The notes under the pieces are model-generated. The model had not been told where the DNA came from and made no database searches. It saw nothing but the letters and a program-made list of their open reading frames with translations. Of a DNA stretch of 64,000 nt, positions 37,142 through 45,579 are shown in pieces. The position numbers and the translations under genes are program-made. The stretch is from Spartobacteria bacterium UBA695 (GTDB taxonomy: Bacteria; Verrucomicrobiota; Verrucomicrobiia; Chthoniobacterales; Chthoniobacteraceae), in assembly GCA_002298145.1 (NCBI GenBank), contig DBMP01000010.1, positions 1-64,000 of the forward strand, in the 5' to 3' direction. The number at the start of each line of letters is the position of its first letter. Position 1 is the stretch's first letter.

Positions 37142-37612
37142 TCAAGTCGTAAGATACTTGGCCCCGTTGGGAATCCGGTAATCGACAGCGATTTTTCCCG
37201 CGTCGAGCGAAGCAAACTGCTTGAACGCGGCAGGGGTCAAATCGAGTGCGTTGCCAGTGCCACGGGCGGGACCGAGATCGATTACGGGGACCGTGATCAT
37301 TTTGCCGGATGTCACATGCTTGACCTCAACTTTCGTCCCCCACGGAACGCGCGGGAGTGGCGATCCCTTACAGGGGCCAAAGTTCATTGGGAGCGCACAC
37401 CCCATGACATCTGGCCTTTTCTTGGTACTGATGCCACTGGCGGTTTCGCCATTGTCCTGCGGATCGTCCGCGCCTCCGAACCATGTCGCTTTTGCGCCGC
37501 GCACCACGAGATCGTTGCCGTCCACGAGTACGACGAACCCCCACGTTCCGTTGCCCTTGAGCACTTTCAAATCGTCACTCATGCCGAATAGTCTCTTAAT
37601 CCAAGTGAACAT
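37142..37612 (-). CDS. RlpA-like double-psi beta-barrel protein of the lysis region
   Basis: 156 residues. The C-terminal part shows the double-psi beta-barrel signature: VPVIDLGPARGTGNALDLTP, then AAFKQFASLDAGKIAVDYRI. RlpA-type barrels bind or cleave peptidoglycan glycan strands. Next to the holin-like gene, this protein may take part in lysis, but no catalytic residue set proves enzyme activity. It overlaps or abuts both neighbours. Confidence 0.65.
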   Translation of the reverse strand: MFTWIKRLFGMSDDLKVLKGNGTWGFVVLVDGNDLVVRGAKATWFGGADDPQDNGETASGISTKKRPDVMGCALPMNFGPCKGSPLPRVPWGTKVEVKHVTSGKMITVPVIDLGPARGTGNALDLTPAAFKQFASLDAGKIAVDYRIPNGAKYLTT

Positions 37613-37615
37613 GGG

Positions 37616-38302
37616 TTATTGAGCGGCAGTGGCCGTGCGGGCTTGGGCGGCGGCGGTGTTGAGCCCCGTGGCGATGTTCTCGACGATGGTGGACGCCTCA
37701 GTTTTTCCGGCGGTGGCGAGAGCGTTACCCGCCACGGTTCCAAGCGAAGCGGCCAACTGCTGCCATTGCGCCCCATCGTTGGGGCTCCAGATTTTCACGA
37801 TCTGGGCGACATCATCGGCGGTGACGATGGTCGCCTCGTTCTGTCGCAGACCAGAGGCGACGGAGTCCAGGAAGTCAGCCTTGAAATTCTTGTCTGCTTC
37901 GTCGGCCGCCACGGAAATCAAGACCTGCTCGGCCACGGTCAAAGCCCGGTTGCCCACGACCGCGAGCGTGCTGTCGATCTGCGTTTTATGCGCCTGAACC
38001 CACGCACAGCCAGAAACGGCGAACACCGGAAGGAGCGCCAACAGGATCAGCGGCGTGATGTTATTATTGGATTGTCCCGCGTCGTTGGGAACGCTCCCTC
38101 CGGTGACATGTTTGTCCTTGGCCTGCGCGGCGAACGTGCCGCCGGAGACCATGGCAAGGATGCCCGCGAACCCGGTCACGTAACTGCGGATCGCCTCCGG
38201 CAGGAAAGCAACGAGGTCGGGGTTGATAGCGATGGCGGAAGCGAGAACCGCGATCCAGCCGGTCAGAGTAGTGCGCCAGTTAGCGCCGAGGATGGTGTTC
38301 AT
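37616..38302 (-). CDS. Holin-like protein with internal lipobox segment
   Basis: 228 residues. Two transmembrane helices at about 12-30 and 40-58 with short loops resemble phage holins (NWRTTLTGWIAVLASAI). A third hydrophobic segment at 83-98 ends VSGCAW with a lipobox-like Cys99, as in spanin lipoproteins. The remaining 125 residues are helical and soluble. This may be a holin-spanin fusion, or two adjacent genes once separated. TTGACA at 38316-38321 lies 13 bases upstream, inside the end of the methyltransferase gene. Confidence 0.65.
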   Translation of the reverse strand: MNTILGANWRTTLTGWIAVLASAIAINPDLVAFLPEAIRSYVTGFAGILAMVSGGTFAAQAKDKHVTGGSVPNDAGQSNNNITPLILLALLPVFAVSGCAWVQAHKTQIDSTLAVVGNRALTVAEQVLISVAADEADKNFKADFLDSVASGLRQNEATIVTADDVAQIVKIWSPNDGAQWQQLAASLGTVAGNALATAGKTEASTIVENIATGLNTAAAQARTATAAQ

Positions 38303-39651
38303 GCCTCTTCCGCGGTGTCAATTTTCACGAAGCGCTCGGTCACGTCCTGGCCATTGCAGATCACGCGGCGGTCACCTCCAAGAGCCAGCCATCGCCGAAC
38401 GATGACATCGCAATACGCTGGCGAAATCTCCAAACCGAAGACACGCCGCCCAAGCTGCTCACCGGCGATCAACTGACTACCGGAACCGGAGAACGGCTCG
38501 TAGCAGAGTCCATCCCGTTTCGTATGCTGGCGCATCGGCACGGCGAAACATTCCAGCGGCTTGGGTGTGGGATGATCGGGGCGTTCATCATTGTTGAGCC
38601 CTTCGATTTCCCATACGCTCCGCTCATAATCCGAGGTTTCACGGGGCGGCTTATTCCCTTTGATCCAGCCCATGAAGCAGGGCTCATGCGCCCACAGATA
38701 CCACGACCGGGTCAGGATCGGGCGGTTGGGCTTGGCCCAGATGATCTGCTGGTGAACGAATGCGCCGTTTTTTTCCCATGCATCCTCGACCATCCGCTGT
38801 CGGCGGCTTGCATGCCAACAATACCACGCGGCATGAGGATCAATCGCTTCCGCAATGGCGGTCTTGATGTAGCGATCATAAAGCTCGTTGTTTTGCGCGG
38901 CATCCGCTTCATCCCATGTGGGGCCATAGGTTTCCGACCAATCGGTGTTCTTGGTGCGAGTCTGGCCGGGATGATTGGTGCCATCGTAGCCCACGAGATA
39001 CGGCGGGTCCGTGGCGAAAAGGATCGCTCGCTCGCCGTTCATCACGCGGCGCACATCCTCCGGGTTGGTGGAGTCGCCGCAGAGGAGACGGTGGTTGCCC
39101 AGTTCGTAAAGGTCGCCCGGTTTTGTGATCGGATTTGCAGGCGGTGGGGTAACGGTGTTACTCGGCTCCTCCTTGGTTTCGAGCCGGTCCAGCAGATCAT
39201 CGAGTGAATCGCTGTCGAACCCGGTCAGATCGAGATCGATCTTCCCATCCAAATCCTTCAATAGCAGCTTGAGTTCCTCCTCATCCGTTTCCGCGATCTC
39301 CGCGATGCGATTGTCCGCGAGCAAAACCGCAAGCTCCTCATCGTCGCTGGCGAAATCCTGAAAATCGACCGGAACCAGTGCAACCCCCAGCTTCTGCGCC
39401 GCCAGGAGCCGCCCGTGTCCCGCGACAATGCAGCCGGAGCGCTTCGACACAGTGATGCAATGTCGCCAGCCGAAGTATTTGATATTCTTGGCGAGGAGTT
39501 CCAGTTGCGCGGCAGGGTGCGTGTTGGGATTGCGCGGGTTGGGTTTCAATTCCGCGACCGGAACAAGCCGTTCATGGGCACACCACACTTCAACCCCGCT
39601 GGCGAGCGCCTTGGCTTTTGGGGATTCGGGAAAGGAGATCATATCGCTCAT
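38299..39651 (-). CDS. ParB-like domain fused to DNA methyltransferase
   Basis: 450 residues from the ATG at 39651 (MSDMISFPESPKAK). The N-terminal ParB/Srx-like domain (about 27-110) contains LKPNPRNPNTHP and GHGRLLAAQKLG. The methyltransferase has the catalytic motif DPPY at 215-218 and the AdoMet motif PFSGSGSQLIAGEQLGRR near the C-terminus, as in DNA N6-adenine/N4-cytosine enzymes with the D21 or beta-type order. Likely modifies phage DNA against host restriction. TTGACA at 39666-39671 lies 14 bases upstream and decides this start over a longer frame from 39753. Confidence 0.85.
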   Translation of the reverse strand: MSDMISFPESPKAKALASGVEVWCAHERLVPVAELKPNPRNPNTHPAAQLELLAKNIKYFGWRHCITVSKRSGCIVAGHGRLLAAQKLGVALVPVDFQDFASDDEELAVLLADNRIAEIAETDEEELKLLLKDLDGKIDLDLTGFDSDSLDDLLDRLETKEEPSNTVTPPPANPITKPGDLYELGNHRLLCGDSTNPEDVRRVMNGERAILFATDPPYLVGYDGTNHPGQTRTKNTDWSETYGPTWDEADAAQNNELYDRYIKTAIAEAIDPHAAWYCWHASRRQRMVEDAWEKNGAFVHQQIIWAKPNRPILTRSWYLWAHEPCFMGWIKGNKPPRETSDYERSVWEIEGLNNDERPDHPTPKPLECFAVPMRQHTKRDGLCYEPFSGSGSQLIAGEQLGRRVFGLEISPAYCDVIVRRWLALGGDRRVICNGQDVTERFVKIDTAEEA

Positions 39652-39698
39652 GCCCACCGACCATGTGTCAACGGAAACATTGACACTCCGGCCCCTGC

Positions 39699-40064
39699 AT
39701 GGCCCCAAAGAAAAGCCCCCGCACTCCCTCCCGGCTCGAACGCCGGTTCGCACTTCTATGGCGCACGGTGGATGGCCCGGCGCTGCAAGCCGAGTATCGT
39801 TTTCACCCCACGCGGAAATGGCGTGCCGACTACGCCCACCTCGAGAGCCGCACTTTAATCGAACTGGAGGGCGGCGTGTGGGTAGGCGGCCGTCACAACC
39901 GCGCCGCCGGTTTCGTGGCGGATGTGGAAAAATACCTCGAAGCCGTGCTCGCGGGCTGGCGCGTGGTGAGGCTGGTGGACTCCCAACTCACCCTGGAAAC
40001 CGTGGGCCGCGTGGCCGCAATGATCCGATCCGGCAAGAGAAGCGATCCGGTGCCGGATCGATAG
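39699..40064 (+). CDS. PD-(D/E)XK endonuclease (phage type)
   Basis: 121 residues on the plus strand, divergent from the methyltransferase. The fold signature is RFHPTRKWRADYA, then LIELEGGVW, then GRHNRAAGF and AVLAGWRVVRL, matching small Vsr- or DUF559-like nucleases common in phages. Asp in RADYA and Glu in IELEGG are the candidate metal ligands. It may resolve branched DNA or attack host DNA. Beside the methyltransferase it could form a modification/cleavage pair (inference). Confidence 0.7.
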   Translation: MAPKKSPRTPSRLERRFALLWRTVDGPALQAEYRFHPTRKWRADYAHLESRTLIELEGGVWVGGRHNRAAGFVADVEKYLEAVLAGWRVVRLVDSQLTLETVGRVAAMIRSGKRSDPVPDR

Positions 40065-40138
40065 ACCGGACATCCGCGCCCCCCATGCTCGGGGCATGGA
40101 GAGCGCGGAGTCCTAGGGCCTCTGGGCGTGCCAGGGAA

Positions 40139-40327
40139 TCATTTCACAGCGCCTGATTTGCGACCCGCTTCGAAGGCTGCTTTGAGGGCGTCCCGAATCT
40201 CCCAAACGGAAACCTCATGGAAATCGAGCCGGTCGGATTTGCGGGTCTCCAGCGTTTCGATATTCAGAATCTCCTTTGCGATCTTCGCGGCGTAGTGCGG
40301 AATCTTGGCGGGCCGGTTCGTTTGCAT
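40139..40327 (-). CDS. Small phage protein, DUF6900-like
   Basis: 62 residues. The sequence pattern IAKEILNIETLETRKSD, then LDFHEVSVWEIRDALKAAF, resembles the small DUF6900 family seen in phages and plasmids. Function unknown. A purine-rich AAGGAGGAG lies about 12 bases before the ATG. Confidence 0.6.
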   Translation of the reverse strand: MQTNRPAKIPHYAAKIAKEILNIETLETRKSDRLDFHEVSVWEIRDALKAAFEAGRKSGAVK

Positions 40328-40439
40328 GGCCTGTTATTCGCTCCTCCTTGAAATTATATCCATAGAAGTATCTGACTTTATTTGCGGGTCAGCCGCGGAG
40401 GCTGGCACACGACTTGATTAGCTGCAAATTACGATCTGC

Positions 40440-41015
40440 TCAGGCGTGTGTCGATGGTTCCACGCCCTCTGCGCGTAATTCCGCCAACTGCGCTTCCGAC
40501 AAGTTGGCAGGCTCGCCATGCCGCTTCCAACTGGCCGGGTTGCGCCCGAATCCCAATTGAACCGAAAGACTAGCCTTCGGCATTTCGATCCCGTGAGCGC
40601 GGAAAATGCGGTCGCCCTCGGCGTATTTCACACCGGCCTTGCCGAGCGCCTTGGCGACCGAGCAGGCGGAAAACCCAAAGATGCGATTGAGCTTTCCTTT
40701 GCCAGTGCCCACTTCCTTGGAGACCGCAGTCTGTTGTTTTGCAGCGGGCTTGGGCTGTTTTGCCTGCACGGCGATAACCGGCGCGGCTGTGGCATCGAAC
40801 CCCGTGATCTTGGCGTGGCGACCGCGCCCCTTGAAGATGGCTTTGCCGTATTCAAGTTTGCCGCTGCACCCGGCAAGGGTGTCGAGGTTTTTGATGGCAT
40901 CGATCACCGGTTTGCGCTTGGGCGTGGTGAACCGGAAGTGTGTGGCCCCACGGGGGACCGGGTGGGCAGCTTTGATGGAGGCGGTTGTGGCGTTGGATTG
41001 GATGGTGATGTTCAT
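40440..41015 (-). CDS. Phage hypothetical protein, 191 residues
   Basis: Basic protein with a Pro/Lys/Gln-rich centre (about 85-105) linking two small domains. The C-terminal one (LNRIFGFSACSVAKALGKAG, then LSVQLGFGRNPASW) looks helical, possibly DNA-binding. No family is recognised. It lies in a set of five small genes downstream of the terminase. Confidence 0.6.
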   Translation of the reverse strand: MNITIQSNATTASIKAAHPVPRGATHFRFTTPKRKPVIDAIKNLDTLAGCSGKLEYGKAIFKGRGRHAKITGFDATAAPVIAVQAKQPKPAAKQQTAVSKEVGTGKGKLNRIFGFSACSVAKALGKAGVKYAEGDRIFRAHGIEMPKASLSVQLGFGRNPASWKRHGEPANLSEAQLAELRAEGVEPSTHA

Positions 41016-41078
41016 AGGTTGTTTTGAGGTTGATGGTTGTGAAGCGCCTCCGGGGATCGAACCCGGAGGAGACTGGGT

Positions 41079-41276
41079 TTATCTGGATCGGACGATGGTG
41101 ATTTGAAACTCGCTGCCGTCCTTCATGCGGAATACCACGCCCCGGTTGGTGGTCATGACGCCCCGATCTTCAAAAGAGGCGGCGCTTTGGAGTTGCTCAA
41201 TGATGGGCTCGCCATCCTCGCCGGTTTGATATTCCAGTTCGAGAAGGGCTGCTTCGATATCGTGCTCTGTTTTCAT
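41079..41276 (-). CDS. Small phage protein, 65 residues
   Basis: From MKTEHDIEAALLELEYQTG at 41276; an ATG at 41309 is possible. Acidic, with a C-terminal beta strand pair (VVFRMKDGSEFQITIVRSR). Hypothetical. Confidence 0.55.
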   Translation of the reverse strand: MKTEHDIEAALLELEYQTGEDGEPIIEQLQSAASFEDRGVMTTNRGVVFRMKDGSEFQITIVRSR

Positions 41277-41327
41277 TGATGCGACATTCGCTCTTCTGTT
41301 ATTGATCATCGAGTTATCTAGTATTAT

Positions 41328-41558
41328 TTATTCGTCCCGGTTTTCGGAATCAGGCACGGCGTTTGATTGAATTGCATCGAAGTTGATGGCCTCGACTTTC
41401 CGCCAGTCGACCGGAGGCGTGGATTTCACAATCCGCGCCACATCCGCATTCGCCGTCTCCTTCGGCAGTGCGATAAATTCGCTGCCGCTCTCGCCCTCTC
41501 GCAAAACAAACACGGCATATCCGCTCCGCAGGATTTTGTAGTTTTCTTTCGGGTTCAT
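41328..41558 (-). CDS. Small phage protein, 76 residues
   Basis: Starts MNPKENYKILRSGYAVFVL after a strong Shine-Dalgarno (GGAGGAA). Ends in acidic SENRDE. It lies between two other small genes. Hypothetical, probably expressed given the ribosome-binding site. Confidence 0.6.
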   Translation of the reverse strand: MNPKENYKILRSGYAVFVLREGESGSEFIALPKETANADVARIVKSTPPVDWRKVEAINFDAIQSNAVPDSENRDE

Positions 41559-41561
41559 GGC

Positions 41562-41807
41562 TTATTCCTCCGCGATCAGGTTGCACCCGCGGGCGGCTTG
41601 CTTGAGCAGTTCGACCAAGTGGGCAGCATCTCCGGCGTTCGCCCAGTTCATTTCGTCGGGGGCGACGCCCAGGTGGTCATCCAAGTGGCGGGCGAGCATC
41701 GCGACTAATTCGCGGGCGCTGCCGATGTGGTGGATGAAGGCGTCCCGCGCTTCGTCTTTCGTGGAGCGGCGGGGGGCTTTGGTGGTGGTGGTCAGTTGCG
41801 TTTTCAT
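41562..41807 (-). CDS. Small helical phage protein, 81 residues
   Basis: From MKTQLTTTTKAPRRST at 41807; a start at 41843 is less likely. The helical body DEARDAFIHHIGSARELVAM, then AAHLVELLKQAARG, has no known family. It stops just before the next gene. Confidence 0.55.
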   Translation of the reverse strand: MKTQLTTTTKAPRRSTKDEARDAFIHHIGSARELVAMLARHLDDHLGVAPDEMNWANAGDAAHLVELLKQAARGCNLIAEE

Positions 41808-41897
41808 GGTTGTGTGATCGCTCTTTCCAAGAATTACATCCACTTAACTATCTACATTTAGTTGTGGCCGACTGGTCCAAGCAGGCACAGTATCTGA

Positions 41898-43748
41898 TTA
41901 CTTGGTATCTTCGGTTTCTAGCTCGACGGACTCCCGCCCGATCAGCTTTAGCATCGTGGCGGCAGCGGTCTGCATCGCCTCGCAATCAAAGTAGTGGTTC
42001 GGGCGGTTCCCGATCTGAATCCATGCCCATTTGCCTTTGTCTTTGACCCGGTGCTCGGATTCCATTTGTTTTAGGTAATCCTCCGGCACATCGTCGGGAA
42101 CCTCCCATGTCACCCCGTTGGCCGGGTCTTGGTTCCGGCGCAGCCGGGCCAGGCTGTCCTTAATGTTGAGGTTGCTCCAATAATGGACATGGCACCAACG
42201 GCTTACGCCGAGCACGACTTTGCGCCGAGGTGAATAGAACCGCTGGATCGATTTCCCGTCCTTGGTTTTGTGGGGGAATGTCGTGCGTTTGTCACCCATC
42301 AGCGCCACCCAGCCGCGTTCGGCACATTGTTTGTAGACCTCATAGGTCGCGTCGCCCGCGTCCACGAACACTAGATTTGCATGAATCGAAAAACGTTTCT
42401 GCAATGCTTCTACATCCTCGAAAGTGAGGATACGCTCGCACCAGACGAGACGGGACGATCCCTCGGCGCTCCATGAACGGACCACGGCGTAAAGATGATC
42501 CATCTGGCAATCGACCGTGAGCACCCGGAGCGGGATGGTGCGCACGCCCTCTTGGAACGGCGGCGGCACGATTTTGCCAAACCGGTCGATGCCTGCCTCG
42601 TCACACCAGGTATCCCCCATGCTGTAACCAGACGCCGTGATCTCCAGCTTAAAATCTTCCAAATATTCGCGCCACGGTAGCCCAAGCCGTTTTTGATAGA
42701 ACTGTTGGATCAAGGAGGTATCGCCCTTCCGTGCCGCCTGTTTGGCTCGGAGATATAGCTCGGCCAATTTGCCCCACGACATCGTGGCGAGCGCGTTCCA
42801 ATGGAACCCAACATTCTCCTTCGCCGCTCGCGGGTTCTGCGGGACGAACTGTCCGGTGGCATTGAGCCGACGCCGGACTTCATCGGTGTCCTCAAAATAG
42901 TGATTGCACGCGGCGCATCGCAGCGCCGTGGTGGTATGTACCCGCACGAAGTCGTATTGCTCGTTATCGTCTTTACAGTCCTTGCTCCATTCGATGTTTT
43001 CCCAAAGGTATGGCTGGCGGTGCCCGCATTCGGGACAAGTGAACATCCACTCCCGCATGTCGGTCGTCTCATGCTTGCGATGGGTGTCATCGTCTTCCTC
43101 GCCGCCCTGGGACATGAAGATGCACTTTCCGAGCCACCCGAATGCCGTCACACGGGCCTCGGCTTCCGCCATGTGCCCCGGAGGCCAGCGCCATGTTTCG
43201 TCCCCGATCATCCAGCGGATGGAGCGGCGCTGCAAATTGGTTTTGTTGTGTGCCCCGAGAATCCAAAGCGTCATGCCGTTGGCGAAATGGATCGTCTGGT
43301 TGCGGCGCTTGTGACGGTCGGCTGGGAAGAGGCGGCGGACCGGCTCACACTCGTCGAAGATCTTCTGGAGCCGGGATTCGCTTTGGTCCTTGGCGTCCTC
43401 GTCCGTCTGGTCGAGCCAGAGCGCGGGGCCGGGCAAGTTGGCGATGATGTAGCAGAGCGCCACCTCGGGCGCGGTGGTCTTACTCGCCTGCACCGCCGCA
43501 ATGATCGAGACGAGCCGCACCTTGGGATCAATGATCGCATCAAGCACCTCTTTAATCTGCGGCGAGTTCTCGATACGGAAGCGTCCAGGCATGGGCGAAT
43601 ACGGGATGGAACGGATATGTTCCTCGGCCCACGCCCATGCCGGTTGGCGATCCGGGGGACGCCACGCTTCGCGCCAGATGGCGGTGAGCCGTTCACACTC
43701 CATCCGTTTTAATGCTGCCGGGCACTCTCCATTGGAAGAATTGCTCAC
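41898..43748 (-). CDS. Terminase large subunit (lambda gpA type)
   Basis: 616 residues from the GTG at 43748, which overlaps the small subunit stop (GTGA). ATPase domain: a degenerate Walker A-like AAVQASKTT at about 84-92 and Walker B WMIGDE at 179-184. A zinc-binding CPECGH...CAACNHYF segment follows, then the RNase H-type nuclease domain starting RVLTVDCQMDHLYAVVRSW. This packages DNA into the prohead and cuts at cos. Length fits the gpA family. Confidence 0.9.
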   Translation of the reverse strand: MSNSSNGECPAALKRMECERLTAIWREAWRPPDRQPAWAWAEEHIRSIPYSPMPGRFRIENSPQIKEVLDAIIDPKVRLVSIIAAVQASKTTAPEVALCYIIANLPGPALWLDQTDEDAKDQSESRLQKIFDECEPVRRLFPADRHKRRNQTIHFANGMTLWILGAHNKTNLQRRSIRWMIGDETWRWPPGHMAEAEARVTAFGWLGKCIFMSQGGEEDDDTHRKHETTDMREWMFTCPECGHRQPYLWENIEWSKDCKDDNEQYDFVRVHTTTALRCAACNHYFEDTDEVRRRLNATGQFVPQNPRAAKENVGFHWNALATMSWGKLAELYLRAKQAARKGDTSLIQQFYQKRLGLPWREYLEDFKLEITASGYSMGDTWCDEAGIDRFGKIVPPPFQEGVRTIPLRVLTVDCQMDHLYAVVRSWSAEGSSRLVWCERILTFEDVEALQKRFSIHANLVFVDAGDATYEVYKQCAERGWVALMGDKRTTFPHKTKDGKSIQRFYSPRRKVVLGVSRWCHVHYWSNLNIKDSLARLRRNQDPANGVTWEVPDDVPEDYLKQMESEHRVKDKGKWAWIQIGNRPNHYFDCEAMQTAAATMLKLIGRESVELETEDTK

Positions 43749-44359
43749 GGCGTGTTGCCACCCCCGGTATGGAGCACCTTGCAAACCTCATCGATGGCCC
43801 GGGCGCATTCCTCCCGGATGCCCTGCGCGTCCTGGCCGCTCAAAATGGGCGGCAGTTCGTTTTCAAACTTCGCCCGCAGGAGTGCTATGGCCTTGCCAAC
43901 CTGCGTGAGCCAGTCCCTGCGCACATCAGCCAGGAGAACGAACTCTCCTTTTTTGATCCCGACCTTGAGTTCCCGTTCCTCGATCTCGGCGAGAAGTTTG
44001 CGAGCTTTGAGCGCCGATTGATCTACCTCGGCCACGGCCTTCCCCGATTTGAGCCCGCGTCCGCGAACGAATTCACGCCATGCGACGACGTCGTGAGTTC
44101 CATTCGCGTTGGCCTGCGGCGCGCCCGACAGCTTTTGCCACCGCGTGATTTGGCGGCGGCTCGTGCCGAGGAGCGTCGCCAGTTCGACAACATTTTTAGC
44201 GGTCGTAACGGTGTCATCGCATCCGGCGGCTCTGGCGACAACCCGAGCGTGTTCCGAGGGAGAAAGCGGCTTGCCTGACGCCGCCTTTTTGAGGATGTTG
44301 CGCAGGTCCGCGTCGAGAATCTTGGCGTAGGCGTTTAGCGGGGAAGGAGTTGTTTCCAT
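43745..44359 (-). CDS. Terminase small subunit (Nu1-like)
   Basis: 204 residues. Residues about 50-100 form a winged-helix or HTH (NVVELATLLGTSRRQITRWQ, then KLSGAPQ), as in Nu1-type proteins that bind cos. The C-terminal half is helical (QSALKARKLLAEIEERELKV), a typical oligomerisation and gpA-binding region. TTGACA at 44374-44379 lies 14 bases upstream. The 240 bases before it are gene-free and may hold cos. Confidence 0.8.
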   Translation of the reverse strand: METTPSPLNAYAKILDADLRNILKKAASGKPLSPSEHARVVARAAGCDDTVTTAKNVVELATLLGTSRRQITRWQKLSGAPQANANGTHDVVAWREFVRGRGLKSGKAVAEVDQSALKARKLLAEIEERELKVGIKKGEFVLLADVRRDWLTQVGKAIALLRAKFENELPPILSGQDAQGIREECARAIDEVCKVLHTGGGNTP

Positions 44360-44379
44360 GTGAGATAGGGATGTGTCAA

Positions 44380-44618
44380 ATGCGCCATTTGTCCCACTCC
44401 AAGCTGGCGGCGATTACAGAGGGAAACGAGGCACGATGGACGCGCTAAAAGTGGGACATCAAAAAAATGACTTCTCACACAAATTGAGCGAGGGACTTTT
44501 TCACCCCAAGCTTTCCGCCGGGCGCAGGGACCCCGAAATTTTTTGGCTGTGGCCGCTGATGGCCGCGTCGCTCACGCTTGGCCCACAATCGCGCGACGTT
44601 GGCCCGTGTGGCGCGAAC
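44380..44618. other. Gene-free region before terminase, candidate cos/terminase-binding site
   Basis: An inverted repeat of 9 bases (TGTCCCACT at 44390-44398, AGTGGGACA at 44450-44458) and two similar units starting TTGGCCC (near 44579 and 44602, each ending in a CGCGA-type string) lie here. No gene fits on either strand. The position just upstream of the small terminase gene is where cos sites usually lie. Confidence 0.35.
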
Positions 44619-44930
44619 TCATCGCCTAAACTTTAGTTCGCCCAACTTTTCCACAGGGGTTTCTCGTATTTTTTCGTTCCGATAAAACGTAGACCAATAT
44701 GTATGCGAGTGAAAAACGCCTGCGGTTTCATTAAGCCAGTCCCGGATTTGATCGAAGGAGAAGTGCTTTTCTTCTCTCAGGATTTTAATCACAGGCCATA
44801 GTTTCTTTTCCTGGCATAGGGGTAGAATTATGGGGGCAGTTTTCTTCGCGCTCTCCAAAAGATCATCGACGAGTTGATTTGTGATCTCTGGAATTGGTGA
44901 CCGTCTGCGTGGGGAATCGGTGGCATGCAT
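44619..44930 (-). CDS. Phage hypothetical protein, 103 residues
   Basis: From MHATDSPRRRSPIPEI at 44930, 4 bases after the upstream stop; a longer start overlaps the upstream gene. Helical with EKKLWPVIKILREEKHFSFD and a segment ending in TYWSTFYRNEKI that resembles small KfrA- or helix-rich DNA-associated phage proteins. No firm family. It may regulate the late genes lying directly downstream. Confidence 0.55.
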   Translation of the reverse strand: MHATDSPRRRSPIPEITNQLVDDLLESAKKTAPIILPLCQEKKLWPVIKILREEKHFSFDQIRDWLNETAGVFHSHTYWSTFYRNEKIRETPVEKLGELKFRR

Positions 44931-44934
44931 AAAT

Positions 44935-45579
44935 TTAATCCGGCAGGGTGTTGTAGATATCCACCACGGGCTGGAGATCGCGCTTGAACGCACGCAGCTT
45001 CTCCTCGCCAGCCCTTTTGACCCAGCCCATTTCCTTTAGCATTCCCCAAAACCCGCAGATGCGATTGACGTAGGGATGGACGTTCTCAATCCCTTTGTCT
45101 TTGCCTGCGTCCATGTCTTCATCGGTGGCGGGGCGGCCAAGCAACAACGACTTCGCCAAACGGCGTTTGCTGAATCCCTCGCGCTCGGCCAGATCGAGCC
45201 AGCGGGTCTGTTCATCGGGTTCCAGGCGGGCGACGAGCTTGTGATGCTCGAAGGTTAAAGTGTCTCTCCGGCGAGACAATTCGATCTTGCGGGCAATCCA
45301 TCCAGCGTTGCGCAGGGTCTGATATTCGAGGCCGGTCACTGCGATCCAGTGTTCGTATTTATCGCCCCATTTATTTTCTGCATAATTGATGGCATCGCCA
45401 AGGATGAACATGCACCCGCGAGTGACTGTGCCGAATTTTTGCAGCAACTCGTCGATGGCTTGTTCGGGAACATCTCCGTTGAATTGGAGGCCAAGGCTGC
45501 TGATTTGGATATTGCCGTCACCGATTTTTACGATTTCGTTCTTCATAGTTGTGCCGGAGGATGTGTTGGGTTTGTGCAT
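44935..45579 (-). CDS. ParB-like/HTH phage protein of the regulatory region
   Basis: 214 residues from the ATG at 45579 (MHKPNTSSGTTMKNE); an internal ATG at 45546 is the alternative. Pattern FILGDAINYAENKWGDKYEHW, RRRDTLTFEHHKLVARLEPD, then EQTRWLDLAEREGFSKRRLA is typical of plasmid/ICE proteins with a ParB-type HTH. TTGACA at 45593-45598 lies 13 bases upstream, within the end of the sigma-like gene, and favours 45579. It overlaps that gene by about 60 bases. Probably a transcription or partition factor. Confidence 0.6.
   Translation of the reverse strand: MHKPNTSSGTTMKNEIVKIGDGNIQISSLGLQFNGDVPEQAIDELLQKFGTVTRGCMFILGDAINYAENKWGDKYEHWIAVTGLEYQTLRNAGWIARKIELSRRRDTLTFEHHKLVARLEPDEQTRWLDLAEREGFSKRRLAKSLLLGRPATDEDMDAGKDKGIENVHPYVNRICGFWGMLKEMGWVKRAGEEKLRAFKRDLQPVVDIYNTLPD

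Noticed and set aside
44373..44636. Plus-strand frame over the candidate cos region
   Set aside because: No recognisable product, and it overlaps the small terminase upstream region without signals.
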